The notes below the pieces were generated by a model. The model saw nothing but the letters and a program-made list of their open reading frames with translations, was not told the origin of the DNA and made no database searches. DNA of 6,676 nt from Planctomycetota bacterium (lineage in GTDB: Bacteria > Planctomycetota > Planctomycetia > Pirellulales > Pirellulaceae): assembly GCA_019347795.1 (NCBI GenBank), contig JAHWKS010000320.1, positions 1 through 6,676 of the forward strand, read 5' to 3'. This document shows, one piece after another, positions 6,608-6,676 of this stretch; position 1 is the stretch's first letter; each line of letters starts with the position of its first letter. The position numbers were made by a program, and so were the translations under genes.

Positions 6608-6676
6608 CAACCACGGCCTCCACCGGTCTTCAAAAGAGCGCCACGGCTTTATGACTGTTCCGAGGCGGTTTCCTGC

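Overview
The window looks like a piece of a high-GC planctomycete chromosome, probably of the Pirellulales type. The reasons are the GC-rich codon use, the mix of Shine-Dalgarno and SD-less starts, a short Cys-rich secreted protein ahead of an export operon, a GC-rich hairpin repeat of a kind I associate with planctomycete genomes, and a DUF4351 protein end. This assignment is an inference from style, not from a marker gene.

Left half, minus strand (3534 down to 1): a single export operon. A promoter with a TTG start about 20 nt downstream leads into a Cys-rich secreted protein (3073-3534). An FtsX/MacB-type ABC permease (1818-2987), a small Cys-containing lipoprotein (1255-1779) and an HlyD/AcrA-type membrane-fusion adaptor (1246 running off the left edge) follow. 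Gaps are 85, 38 and 8 nt. The ATPase expected for such a transporter is not in the window and may lie beyond the left edge. Together these genes would make an inner-membrane and periplasmic export machine with two accessory secreted, cysteine-bearing proteins.

Middle (3535-3963): a divergent intergenic region with one convincing promoter for each direction, and a three-hairpin repeat (3855-3943) lying against, and possibly inside, the 5' end of the next gene.

Right half, plus strand: a secreted M20-family amidohydrolase of the AbgB type (3964-5430), a DUF2062 membrane protein (5565-6173) and a 72-nt tRNA-Arg with anticodon UCG (6228-6299). The tRNA folds fully but is easily missed because open frames cross it. 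Convergent to the tRNA is the C-terminal end of an Rpn/PD-(D/E)XK-type protein with a DUF4351 tail (6317-6607), either a remnant or a gene that continues past the right edge.

I see no CRISPR array, no insertion sequence with recognisable ends and no rRNA. No clearly new multi-gene system is proven here. The best leads are the Cys-rich accessory proteins of the export operon and the repeat that seems to have supplied the start of a signal peptide.
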